This document shows positions 44,369 through 52,529 of a DNA stretch of 64,000 nucleotides, piece by piece. The notes under the pieces are model-generated. The model was not told the origin of the DNA, did not search any database, and saw only the letters and a list, made by a program, of their open reading frames with translations. The translations under genes and the position numbers were made by a program. Within the stretch, counting starts at the first letter, position 1; the number at the start of each line of letters is the position of its first letter. The DNA comes from Bacteroidota bacterium (GTDB taxonomy: Bacteria; Bacteroidota; Ignavibacteria; Ignavibacteriales; Ignavibacteriaceae), in assembly GCA_021824145.1 (NCBI GenBank), contig JAKALM010000009.1, forward strand, positions 1 to 64,000, in the 5' to 3' direction.

Positions 44369-46834
44369 ATGTATGCAGAAATTGTTTTTCCACTTCCCTT
44401 TCGTAACTCTTTTACTTACTCAATTCCAGAGGAACTAGAACAGTATGCTAAATTAGGTTTCCGTGCCGTTGTGCCATTTGGAAAAAGAACTCTGACTGGC
44501 TTCATAATTAACACCACATCGAACCCTAAGAATATTGAAAAAATAAAACCAATTACTGATATCCTTGATGATGAACCAATTTTCAATAAAAAAACATTGG
44601 AGTTTTATCAATGGTTATCCGAATATTATCTTTCTTCATTAGGTGAAGCATTAAAATTAGCCGTTCCTTACGGTTCAGAAGTAGAATCAAAAAGAAAAAT
44701 TTTAAGTGATATAAATGTTTCAACCGAACTTTTTAAAAGAGAAAAAAATAAAGATTCAATTAAAGCAAATATTCTGAAGATACTTTCTGAAAAAGAAGAA
44801 ATAAATCTTTCTTATTTGCAAAAATTAGTAAAGAAGAAAAATATTTATTCAACACTTCGCAGCTTAGAAAAATCCGGTTCATTAAATATTTTAGATGAAA
44901 TTGAAGAAGCAAAAGCTAAAGTTAAAAAAGCCAAATATGTTAAACTGAATAAATCTATTGCCGAGATTTATGCATTTTTCCCTGAACTTGAAAGCAGATC
45001 GCCAAAACAAGTTAAAATTATACTTGAACTGATTAACAAAAAAGACAAATCAATTCAGTTAGCTGAATTATTAAAGAAAACAGAATCTTCACAGACTTCA
45101 ATAGAATCGCTTGAAAAAAAAGGTTTAATTAAAATTTTTGAAAAAGAAGTTGATAGGAGATTTCTTGAAGAATTTAAAGAAGAACATGTAAAACTAGTTT
45201 TAACTTCTCAGCAAAAAATAATCGTTGATGAAATTTCAGAAAAAATTGACAGCGGAATTTTCCAACCTTACCTTTTGCACGGCGTTACTGGAAGCGGCAA
45301 AACTCAAGTTTATATTGAATTAATTAATAAATCTCTTTCGGTAAATAAACCAGCATTAATTTTAGTTCCAGAAATTTCATTAACACCGCAAATGACTTCA
45401 AGACTTTACAACAATTTTGGAAATCAAGTTTCTGTAATTCACAGCAGAATGTCGCTTGGAGAAAGATATGATTCATGGAGAAGGATTCTTAAAGGGAAAT
45501 CAAAAGTAATTATTGGTGCGCGCTCTGCATTGTTTGCACCTATGAAAAATACCGGCATCATTATCGTGGATGAAGAGCACGATGCAAGTTATAAACAATT
45601 TGAATCAGCTCCAAAATATAATGCAAGAGACGCTGCTATAATTTTAGCACGAATGAATAACTGTCCAGTTTTGCTGGGCTCTGCAACTCCATCGATTGAA
45701 AGCATGTATAACGCTAAAACTGAAAAATATAAATTACTTACACTTCCAGAAAGAGTTGATAACGCAAAGCTTCCCAAAATCAGTTTAGTAAATATTTCTA
45801 TCGAAAGAAAAAAGAAAAAGATGGAAAATATTTTTTCTAAAATTCTTATTGATAAAATTGAAGATCGATTGAAAAAGAAAGAAGGTGTTATAATTCTTCA
45901 AAACAGGCGCGGCTTTTCAACTCAAATCTATTGCGAAGATTGCAGTGAAATTGAAACATGCGACAACTGCTCTGTGCCAATGGTTTATCATATAAATCAA
46001 AATATTCTGCAATGTCATTACTGCGGATTGACAAAGAAAGTTCCACATGCATGCACAAATTGCGGATCACTTTCCATAAAATATTTTGGAACAGGAACCG
46101 AGCGTGTTGAGGATGAACTTGAGTTTTATTTCCCAGGAATAAAAATAAAACGAGTAGATTCTGATTCTATTTCAAGAAAGTCTTCCTTAAGCAAAATTTT
46201 ATTTGAATTTAGCAAAGGTGAGACGGATATTTTAGTAGGCACACAAATGGTATCTAAGGGATTGGATTTCCCAAGATTAACTTTGGTTGGTGTAGTTTCT
46301 GCCGAAACAACTTTATGGCTTCCGGATTTTAGAGCAGATGAACGAACGTTTCAACTTCTTACACAAGTTGCAGGCAGAGCCGGCAGAAGCAAAGTTGAAG
46401 GAGAAGTAATAATTCAAACTCAAAATGAAAAACACTTTGCTTTACAAAAAGTTATTCAAAACGATTATGAGGGATTTTATAAGAAAGAAATTATTGATCG
46501 AGAAAGATTTGATTATCCACCTTTCAGTAGAATATGTTTGATTGAGACAAAAGATTCTGACGAAGATAAAGCTAAAGGAGCAAGTATCGATTTTCACAAA
46601 GAACTTTTAAATTACCGCAAGTGGCTAAAGATTTCATCTCCGGCATCAGCTATTATTGCAAGATTGAAAGGCAATTATAGATTTCAAATTTTAATTAAAA
46701 GTTTAAGGAATACCGACCCCGGCGGCAAAATTTTAAGACAGGCTGTGCTAAATTCATTTGTGGAGTTTAATAGAAAGTCGCGCTACAGAGATATAAAAAT
46801 AATTATTGATGTCGATCCACAAAGTATAATTTAA
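44369..46834 (+). CDS. priA: Primosomal replication restart helicase PriA
   Basis: A 821-residue helicase that reloads the replisome at collapsed forks. The N-terminal DNA-binding domain starts MYAEIVFPLPFRNSFTYSIP. Helicase motifs include Walker A GVTGSGKTQVY, the box DEEHDASYKQ, GSATPSIES and QVAGRAGRSKVEGEV. The zinc-binding insert has eight cysteines in CEDC, CDNC, CHYC and CTNC pairs. About 80 residues between the N-terminal domain and Walker A form a Lys/Glu-rich helical linker. Start ATG at 44369 fits the conserved start of the family. It ends a lysA-to-priA gene run. Confidence 0.96.
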   Translation: MYAEIVFPLPFRNSFTYSIPEELEQYAKLGFRAVVPFGKRTLTGFIINTTSNPKNIEKIKPITDILDDEPIFNKKTLEFYQWLSEYYLSSLGEALKLAVPYGSEVESKRKILSDINVSTELFKREKNKDSIKANILKILSEKEEINLSYLQKLVKKKNIYSTLRSLEKSGSLNILDEIEEAKAKVKKAKYVKLNKSIAEIYAFFPELESRSPKQVKIILELINKKDKSIQLAELLKKTESSQTSIESLEKKGLIKIFEKEVDRRFLEEFKEEHVKLVLTSQQKIIVDEISEKIDSGIFQPYLLHGVTGSGKTQVYIELINKSLSVNKPALILVPEISLTPQMTSRLYNNFGNQVSVIHSRMSLGERYDSWRRILKGKSKVIIGARSALFAPMKNTGIIIVDEEHDASYKQFESAPKYNARDAAIILARMNNCPVLLGSATPSIESMYNAKTEKYKLLTLPERVDNAKLPKISLVNISIERKKKKMENIFSKILIDKIEDRLKKKEGVIILQNRRGFSTQIYCEDCSEIETCDNCSVPMVYHINQNILQCHYCGLTKKVPHACTNCGSLSIKYFGTGTERVEDELEFYFPGIKIKRVDSDSISRKSSLSKILFEFSKGETDILVGTQMVSKGLDFPRLTLVGVVSAETTLWLPDFRADERTFQLLTQVAGRAGRSKVEGEVIIQTQNEKHFALQKVIQNDYEGFYKKEIIDRERFDYPPFSRICLIETKDSDEDKAKGASIDFHKELLNYRKWLKISSPASAIIARLKGNYRFQILIKSLRNTDPGGKILRQAVLNSFVEFNRKSRYRDIKIIIDVDPQSII

Positions 46835-46840
46835 GAAAAA

Positions 46841-46871
46841 AGTGGAACTCACTTGGTCAGCAAGTTCCACT
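46841..46871 (-). terminator. Terminator of the Yip1-family gene
   Basis: AGTGGAACT (46841-46849) pairs with AGTTCCACT (46863-46871). An alternative inner stem ACTTG/CAAGT is possible. Read on the minus strand the hairpin is followed by TTTTTTC, so it mainly serves the minus-strand gene and may also cap priA. Confidence 0.8.
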
Positions 46872-46881
46872 CCAATATAAA

Positions 46882-47706
46882 TTATCCGCCAAAAGCTCCT
46901 AAAAACGGAACTGCTTTTCCAATAAAGAATAAAATCAATCCTCCGATGAGCCAAATTCCAAAAACAGTAACATAGTATTTTCCAGTCGAAGTCGATTTAA
47001 ACATTTTGGCAAGTCCAATGCTTAAAACGATATAAATCCAGATTGAGAAAATGTCAAGCTTGGAAAATACAAATCCTAAAAATGTTGATTTGTCAGAATT
47101 CAAAAAAGAAGCTAAGCTTGTGTCTTGAAGATATCTTCCAAGTGCAAACGTTAGGATTGTCGTAACAAGAACTTGAATTACCGCTATATAAAAAGTCAAT
47201 CCGCTTGCAACAAGAACTGAATTATAATTTCCATCTCCTTTTAAAAGGAATTTTACAAACAGATAATAAATTCCCGAAACAATAAAGAACACAATGAAAC
47301 CGCCAATGAAAATTCCCACAACTATAAAAACCATCTGCAAAGCACCGAAATTTTCCATTCTATCCTGTATTGCATTTAATTGTTGAGTAGCTTGTTCTTG
47401 GGTCATCTTTTTTTCAGCAACAGCTTGGTCTAAATTCTTTTGAATTTTATTCATCTGCATTTCAACAATTTGAGAATGAATTGCCTTGTTACTGTTAATT
47501 AAGATTTGTGTCACCGCTATAACTAAGAAAGCAATTAAGACAGGCAAGAACCAATCGATTGTTTTCGTCGGATATTGAGCAATCTTTTCATAAGTGCTAG
47601 TTGGTTCACTAAAGACACCGATCATTTTATCCGAATGCCCAAGTTCTTCTTCAGTTTGAACATCATTAGCTTGAGACGAATTTGAAGGTTCCGTATAATT
47701 ATCCAT
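46882..47706 (-). CDS. Yip1-family membrane protein
   Basis: A 274-residue inner-membrane protein with a hydrophilic head of about 50 residues, followed by five hydrophobic helices. The pattern, including PTKTIDWFLPVLIAFLVIAV, a charged coiled segment (about 90-120) and GDGNYNSVLVASGLTFYIAV, fits the bacterial YIP1/DUF1282-like family. Function is unknown in bacteria. The ATG at 47706 follows AAGGAG by eight bases and is preferred over an upstream start at 47772. It is divergent from tnaA. Confidence 0.82.
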   Translation of the reverse strand: MDNYTEPSNSSQANDVQTEEELGHSDKMIGVFSEPTSTYEKIAQYPTKTIDWFLPVLIAFLVIAVTQILINSNKAIHSQIVEMQMNKIQKNLDQAVAEKKMTQEQATQQLNAIQDRMENFGALQMVFIVVGIFIGGFIVFFIVSGIYYLFVKFLLKGDGNYNSVLVASGLTFYIAVIQVLVTTILTFALGRYLQDTSLASFLNSDKSTFLGFVFSKLDIFSIWIYIVLSIGLAKMFKSTSTGKYYVTVFGIWLIGGLILFFIGKAVPFLGAFGG

Positions 47707-47925
47707 GCAGTACTCCTTTTTATTTTTAAGAAATGCTGTAAAAAACTTATTTATACTTTTAGTAAAACGCAATAATAAAATTGTTAATTATTGCATTCAG
47801 TTGTTTTGAATTATTTTTTTGGTGAATTTTGTGCAGAGAATTTTTTAATCATCCATTTGAAAGTTTGACCAGACAAAATTTGGTCGTCAATTCAAAGGAA
47901 ATATTCCTAAAAACAAAAGGTATTT

Positions 47926-49299
47926 ATGAAAACAATAATTGAACCATTTAAAATAAAATCTGTGGAACCTATTAGATTTACAACAAAAGAGGAAAGAATT
48001 AAATTAATTAAAGATGCCGGCTACAATCCTTTTATGCTGCATGCTGATGATGTTTTAATTGATCTGCTTACAGACAGCGGAACTTCTGCAATGAGCTCAA
48101 AACAATGGGCTGGAATTATGGATGGAGATGAATCTTACGCTGGCTCAAAAAGTTTTTATAGATTTGAAGAAACTGTAAAAAAAATAACCGGACTTAAATA
48201 CATCATTCCAACTCATCAAGGAAGAGCAGCAGAAAAAATCCTTTTTTCGGTTGTTGGCGGCAAAGGGAAATTTATTCCAAACAACACACATTTTGATACT
48301 ACCCGTGCAAACGTTGAATTTACAGGTGCGGAAGCAGTTGACCTTTTAAATGAAGCTGGAAAGCATCCAGAAATACGCGCAGATTTTAAAGGCAATATGG
48401 ATGTAAAAAAACTTGAAGAATTTATTATTAAAACCGGAAGAGAAAATATTCCCCTTTGCATGATAACAGTTACAAATAATTCAGGCGGCGGACAGCCGGT
48501 TTCAATGCAGAATATTAAAGATGTAAAACAAGTCTGTAAGAAATTTGATATTCCCCTTTTCATTGATGCTTGCCGCTTTGCTGAAAATGCATATTTTATT
48601 AAAAGACGAGAACCAGGATATTCAAATAAATCAGTTTTAGAAATTGCACAGGAAATGTTTTCTTATGCAGATGGTGCGACAATGAGCGCTAAAAAAGATG
48701 CGCTTGTAAACATTGGTGGATTTCTTGCTTTAAATGATGAAAATATTGCTCAGCAATGTAGAAACCTGTTAATTGTTACTGAAGGATTTCCAACTTACGG
48801 CGGGCTTGCAGGCAGAGATCTGGAAGCAGTTGCACAAGGTTTAGAAGAAATTCTTGATGAACATTATCTTCAATACAGAATAAGAAGTATTGAATATCTA
48901 GGCGAAAAATTAGTTGCCTCTGGTGTACCAATTATTGAACCGCCAGGAGGACACGCAATTTACCTTGATGCTAAAAGATTTCTTCCCAATATTCCATCTG
49001 AAAATTTTCCTGGACAAGCAATTGTCTGTGAACTTTATATTGAAGGTGGAATTAGATCAGTTGAAATTGGAAGTGTAATGTTTGGTAAATATGATGATAA
49101 TGGAAAGTTAATTCCTCCGCCGATGGAGCTTGTTCGCTTAGCAATACCGAGAAGAGTTTACACTCAAAGCCATATCGATTATGTTTTTGAAATTATTTTA
49201 GAAGTGTTTAATAAACGCAAGGCATTAAAAGGTTATAAAATTGTTTATGAAGCTCCGATGCTAAGACATTTTACTGCACAATTTGAACCTATTATTTAG
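47926..49299 (+). CDS. tnaA: Tryptophanase (tryptophan indole-lyase)
   Basis: PLP enzyme of 457 residues that splits tryptophan into indole, pyruvate and ammonia. The fold is shared with tyrosine phenol-lyase, so residues decide. PLP is held by K257 in SAKKDALVN. At the position of Arg381, which reads the phenol in tyrosine phenol-lyase, this protein has I381 (VEIGS); at Phe448 it has H448 (LRHFTA). Both match tryptophanase. Other core motifs are QWAGIMDGDESYAGS and TEGFPTYGGLAGRD. No TnaC-like leader peptide was seen. Indole as product gives it a possible signalling role. Confidence 0.93.
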   Translation: MKTIIEPFKIKSVEPIRFTTKEERIKLIKDAGYNPFMLHADDVLIDLLTDSGTSAMSSKQWAGIMDGDESYAGSKSFYRFEETVKKITGLKYIIPTHQGRAAEKILFSVVGGKGKFIPNNTHFDTTRANVEFTGAEAVDLLNEAGKHPEIRADFKGNMDVKKLEEFIIKTGRENIPLCMITVTNNSGGGQPVSMQNIKDVKQVCKKFDIPLFIDACRFAENAYFIKRREPGYSNKSVLEIAQEMFSYADGATMSAKKDALVNIGGFLALNDENIAQQCRNLLIVTEGFPTYGGLAGRDLEAVAQGLEEILDEHYLQYRIRSIEYLGEKLVASGVPIIEPPGGHAIYLDAKRFLPNIPSENFPGQAIVCELYIEGGIRSVEIGSVMFGKYDDNGKLIPPPMELVRLAIPRRVYTQSHIDYVFEIILEVFNKRKALKGYKIVYEAPMLRHFTAQFEPII

Positions 49300-49307
49300 T
49301 TATAAAA

Positions 49308-50138
49308 ATGTTAAAGAAAGAATTCACATATTCAAACAACAGGCAAATATGGCGGCTTTTGCTTACCGAAAAGAATAAATTAATTATTGAAGAAAGAGAT
49401 ATAAATTCTAAAGAAGTTTTTTTTAATTGTATAGAAGTTCAATCAGGTAAAAAAATATTTTCAAACTTGCAGCTTGAAGAAAAATATTGGGCTGGAATTG
49501 AAGCAATTCATGATGAAATTATTTTCTTTCACAAATTTATTAATCGCGATATGCCTGACCACACAGGTATCTTTGCATTCGATATTAATTCAAAAAATTT
49601 TTTATGGAAGGTTGAAGATTTAATTTTCCTATTTGTTTTTGGGGAGAATGTATTTTGTTATAAAAATAAATTCGATACACGGGAATATTTTGTTCTTGAT
49701 TGTAAAACTGGAAACTTAATTGAAGAATTAGGTGACGATTCAAAGAAAATAAATCTGTTAAGAAATCAGTCATTTAACACAAATAACTATGATGGCTATT
49801 TATTTCCATCATCATTTAATTCTTATAATTCTGAAACGAAAGCTTATAATAATTTTTTTAACGAACTGAAAGAAAACAATACAATTGCTGGAACCATTGA
49901 CTTTATTGAATTAAATAATTTGCTGTTATTCAATTTTCATGAAGTCCAATCAGATGGAAGTTTAACTAATAGATTTAAAGCAATTGAATATTTAACTAAA
50001 AATGTTATTTTAGAAGAAGTATTAAACTCAAAAACAAAATCATTTATTCCGGACTCCTTTTTTATTAAAGATAATTTCGTTTTTCTGCTAATTGAAAAAA
50101 CGAAGTTAAAGGTTTTCTCGATAAAGAATTTTAATTAG
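49308..50138 (+). CDS. Hypothetical protein, DUF4905-like
   Basis: A 276-residue soluble protein without signal peptide. It is rich in beta strands with repeating Trp/Phe/Asp-Gly patterns such as KYWAGIEAIHDEIIFFHKF, TGIFAFDINSKNFLWKVED and EYFVLDCKTGNLIEELGDD, suggesting a small beta-propeller. The composition and these motifs recall a Bacteroidota family I know as DUF4905, but the match is from memory. It sits between tnaA (eight bases) and the AmmeMemo genes (ten bases) and is likely cotranscribed. Confidence 0.72.
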   Translation: MLKKEFTYSNNRQIWRLLLTEKNKLIIEERDINSKEVFFNCIEVQSGKKIFSNLQLEEKYWAGIEAIHDEIIFFHKFINRDMPDHTGIFAFDINSKNFLWKVEDLIFLFVFGENVFCYKNKFDTREYFVLDCKTGNLIEELGDDSKKINLLRNQSFNTNNYDGYLFPSSFNSYNSETKAYNNFFNELKENNTIAGTIDFIELNNLLLFNFHEVQSDGSLTNRFKAIEYLTKNVILEEVLNSKTKSFIPDSFFIKDNFVFLLIEKTKLKVFSIKNFN

Positions 50139-50148
50139 AAAGAATTTT

Positions 50149-50730
50149 ATGGAGTTATCTGAAGAGTCGAAAGGTATTTTATTGCTAGCTGCTCGGGATT
50201 CAATTCAATCTATTTTCAGTGAAAAAAAACCTCCAATAATTGATTATACTTACTATCCTGATTTGTTAAAAGAAGGCTATGGAGTTTTTGTTACAATTAT
50301 TATCAACAATCAATTAAGGGGATGCATTGGTTATATTACATCTAACATGCCATTATTTGATACTGTGTGTGATTCTGCTGTTCAAGCTGCATCAAACGAT
50401 CCGAGATTCTATCCAATTTCGGAAGAAGAATTGCCATATTTAAATATTGAAATTTCTATTCTTTCCCCACTTATGGATATTACAAATTATGATCAAATTA
50501 AAATTGGTTTGCATGGATTAGTTTTAGAAGATGATTATTACCGAGCAATTCTTTTACCACAAGTTGCTGTTGAAAATAATTATGATGTTGATCAATTTCT
50601 AACTGCTTTATGTGAGAAAGCTGGAATAGAACCTTACGCATGGAGAACTGATAATTTAAATATTAAAGTTTTTACCGCTTCTATTTTTTCTGAGTTAGGA
50701 AGTCGGAGAAGAACTTATGAAAGATATTAG
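50149..50730 (+). CDS. amrA: AmmeMemoRadiSam system protein A (AMMECR1 domain)
   Basis: A 193-residue AMMECR1-domain protein. The family hallmark LRGCIGYI is at about residues 61-68, followed by the conserved AVQAASNDPRFYPISEEELP. It overlaps by 14 bases the gene for the Memo-like partner. In the described three-part set (AMMECR1, Memo and a radical SAM enzyme) the biochemical role is unclear. The radical SAM component is not in this window. Confidence 0.92.
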   Translation: MELSEESKGILLLAARDSIQSIFSEKKPPIIDYTYYPDLLKEGYGVFVTIIINNQLRGCIGYITSNMPLFDTVCDSAVQAASNDPRFYPISEEELPYLNIEISILSPLMDITNYDQIKIGLHGLVLEDDYYRAILLPQVAVENNYDVDQFLTALCEKAGIEPYAWRTDNLNIKVFTASIFSELGSRRRTYERY

Positions 50731-51541
50731 AAAACCTGCCGTCGCTGGATTTTTTTACCCTTCAAATCCCAAAAAGCTGAAATTACAAATTGATAATTTT
50801 TTGAATCTGCCAAAGTTTAATATTCATCTTCAGAATATTTTTGGCCTTGTTGTACCGCATGCTGGAATAGATTATTCTGGCCAAACTGCAGCTTATGCTT
50901 TTAAACTTCTTCAAAATACTGATTATAAAACTTTTATAATTATTTCACCAAGTCATAGAGAATATTTTTCTGGTATTTCAGTTTGTGAAAGTGAAGGGTT
51001 TGAAACACCTTTAGGAATTGTACCGATAAATATTGATTTGTCTGAAAGTATTGCTTCTCAAAGTGAATTAATATTTAGAAGTATGAAAGGGCACGAACAA
51101 GAACATGCAATAGAAGTTCAGCTTCCGTTTTTGCAAGAAGTAATTAATAACTTTGACATTGTACCAATAGTTATGGGAGATCAAAGTCAATTATATATTG
51201 AAGAACTAAGCTCAATACTTGCCGAAGTTGTAGATGACAAAACTGTTATTATTGCAAGTTCTGATCTTTCACATTATCATTCAAAACAAGAAGCATATAG
51301 ATTAGATTCACTTGTAGAAAAGCGAATTAAAGAATTTGATTTTCAAAAATTTCAGTATGATTTAGAAAATAATTTTTGTGAAGCATGCGGCGGCGGCCCT
51401 ATTTTAACTTTGATGAAAGCTGCCGCATTGAGAGATAAAAACAAATCAGTAGTTCTAAATCGGAGTGATTCCGGCGATACTTCAGGAGATTATGCAGAAG
51501 TTGTAGGATATATCTCAGCAGCAATTTATGGGGACTTTTAA
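50717..51541 (+). CDS. amrB: AmmeMemoRadiSam system protein B (Memo-like)
   Basis: A 274-residue protein of the Memo family, related in fold to class III extradiol dioxygenases. Motifs are RKPAVAGFFYPSNPKKL at the start, VPHAGIDYSGQTAAYAF with a metal-ligand histidine, PSHREYFSG, and IIASSDLSHYHS, plus CGGGP near the end. Its start overlaps amrA by 14 bases and its stop abuts the TTG start of the Rossmann-fold gene that follows, so all three are one transcription unit. Reaction unknown. Confidence 0.93.
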   Translation: MKDIRKPAVAGFFYPSNPKKLKLQIDNFLNLPKFNIHLQNIFGLVVPHAGIDYSGQTAAYAFKLLQNTDYKTFIIISPSHREYFSGISVCESEGFETPLGIVPINIDLSESIASQSELIFRSMKGHEQEHAIEVQLPFLQEVINNFDIVPIVMGDQSQLYIEELSSILAEVVDDKTVIIASSDLSHYHSKQEAYRLDSLVEKRIKEFDFQKFQYDLENNFCEACGGGPILTLMKAAALRDKNKSVVLNRSDSGDTSGDYAEVVGYISAAIYGDF

Positions 51542-52453
51542 TTGAACAAAAAAAATAATATTGCCATAATTGGCGCCGGCAAAATTTCTTATTCGTTAAC
51601 ATCTGCACTTATTCAAGCTGGATTTAATATATCAATCATAATAAGTAAGAAGAAAAAATCAGCTGAAAGTTTGGCAAAAAAATTTCATATTAAAAATTAT
51701 TCTAACAAATTAGAAGATATCCCTTTTAAAAATGGAATTTTCTTTTTAACTGTTCCCGATAGTCAAATAAGAATTTTATCAAAAGACTTATCGAAACTTA
51801 AATTGAACTTTACCAATTCAATTTTCATTCATCTTTCTGGTGCATTGGATATTTTTGAATTAAAATCATTAAGAATAAAAAAAGCAAAAATAGCTTCGTT
51901 TCACATTATGCAAACGTTTCCTTCTAAAAAAATAATTAATATTAAAAAATGTTTTGTCGCCATTGAAACAGAAGATAAAATCACACAAAAAATTATATTT
52001 AATTTAGCTGGCAAACTTTTTCTAAAACCAGTAGAAATAAAAAGCTCTGAAAAAACATCTTATCATTTGGCTGGAACAATTGCTTCAAATTTTTTAGTTG
52101 GTAATATTTTTAATGCCGAATTAATTTTTAATTCAGTATTTGGGAAGAATAAAAATTTTAACAACATAATTAATCCGATAGTCCAATCAACATTAAAAAA
52201 TATTAAAAAATTTGGTGCTGTCAATTCATTATCTGGACCAGTTGAAAGAGGCGATATTCAAACAATCAAAATGCATTTAAGTTCACTTAAAAAACGAAAT
52301 AAATATTTATATTTTAACTATATTATCCAATCTCTTAATCTTTTAGAAATTGTAAAAGTAAAAAGTAATAAATTGACAGAAAGCCATATTAAAATAAAAA
52401 ATTTTTTAGAAGAAAAATTAAAAGATATTTTGTCATTCTACCACATAAACTAA
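51542..52453 (+). CDS. Rossmann-fold oxidoreductase with DUF2520 domain
   Basis: A 303-residue protein. The N-terminal NAD(P)-binding fold begins AIIGAGKISYSLTSALIQAG and continues with VPDSQIRILSK and FIHLSGALDIF. The C-terminal helical half (about 175-300) follows the DUF2520 pattern, with TSYHLAGTIASNFLVGNIFNAE and SGPVERGDIQTI. Members look like dehydrogenases but have no proven substrate. The TTG start is directly after the amrB stop codon, so it is cotranscribed. The protein is unusually Lys and Asn rich. Confidence 0.83.
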   Translation: MNKKNNIAIIGAGKISYSLTSALIQAGFNISIIISKKKKSAESLAKKFHIKNYSNKLEDIPFKNGIFFLTVPDSQIRILSKDLSKLKLNFTNSIFIHLSGALDIFELKSLRIKKAKIASFHIMQTFPSKKIINIKKCFVAIETEDKITQKIIFNLAGKLFLKPVEIKSSEKTSYHLAGTIASNFLVGNIFNAELIFNSVFGKNKNFNNIINPIVQSTLKNIKKFGAVNSLSGPVERGDIQTIKMHLSSLKKRNKYLYFNYIIQSLNLLEIVKVKSNKLTESHIKIKNFLEEKLKDILSFYHIN

Positions 52454-52499
52454 AATGTGCGCATAGTATAAGCCTGCCAAAATATTCGTGCCTTTTTAC

Positions 52500-52507
52500 T
52501 ATATTTG
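52500..52507 (+). promoter_or_regulatory. Possible Bacteroidota-type -7 element before glyS
   Basis: TATATTTG matches the TAnnTTTG pattern of the -7 box. No good -33 TTTG was found 20 bases upstream. If real, transcription begins near 52513, which would exclude the GTG at 52488 as start of glyS. Confidence 0.35.
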
Positions 52508-52529
52508 TACTCATTTTTGGAATTTAATT

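Noticed and set aside
47867-47885. Inverted repeat GACCA/TGGTC upstream of tnaA as an operator
   Set aside because: Only five base pairs with a nine-base loop, too short to separate from chance.
47926-49299. Tyrosine phenol-lyase instead of tryptophanase
   Set aside because: Ile381 and His448 replace the Arg and Phe that define the phenol-lyase.
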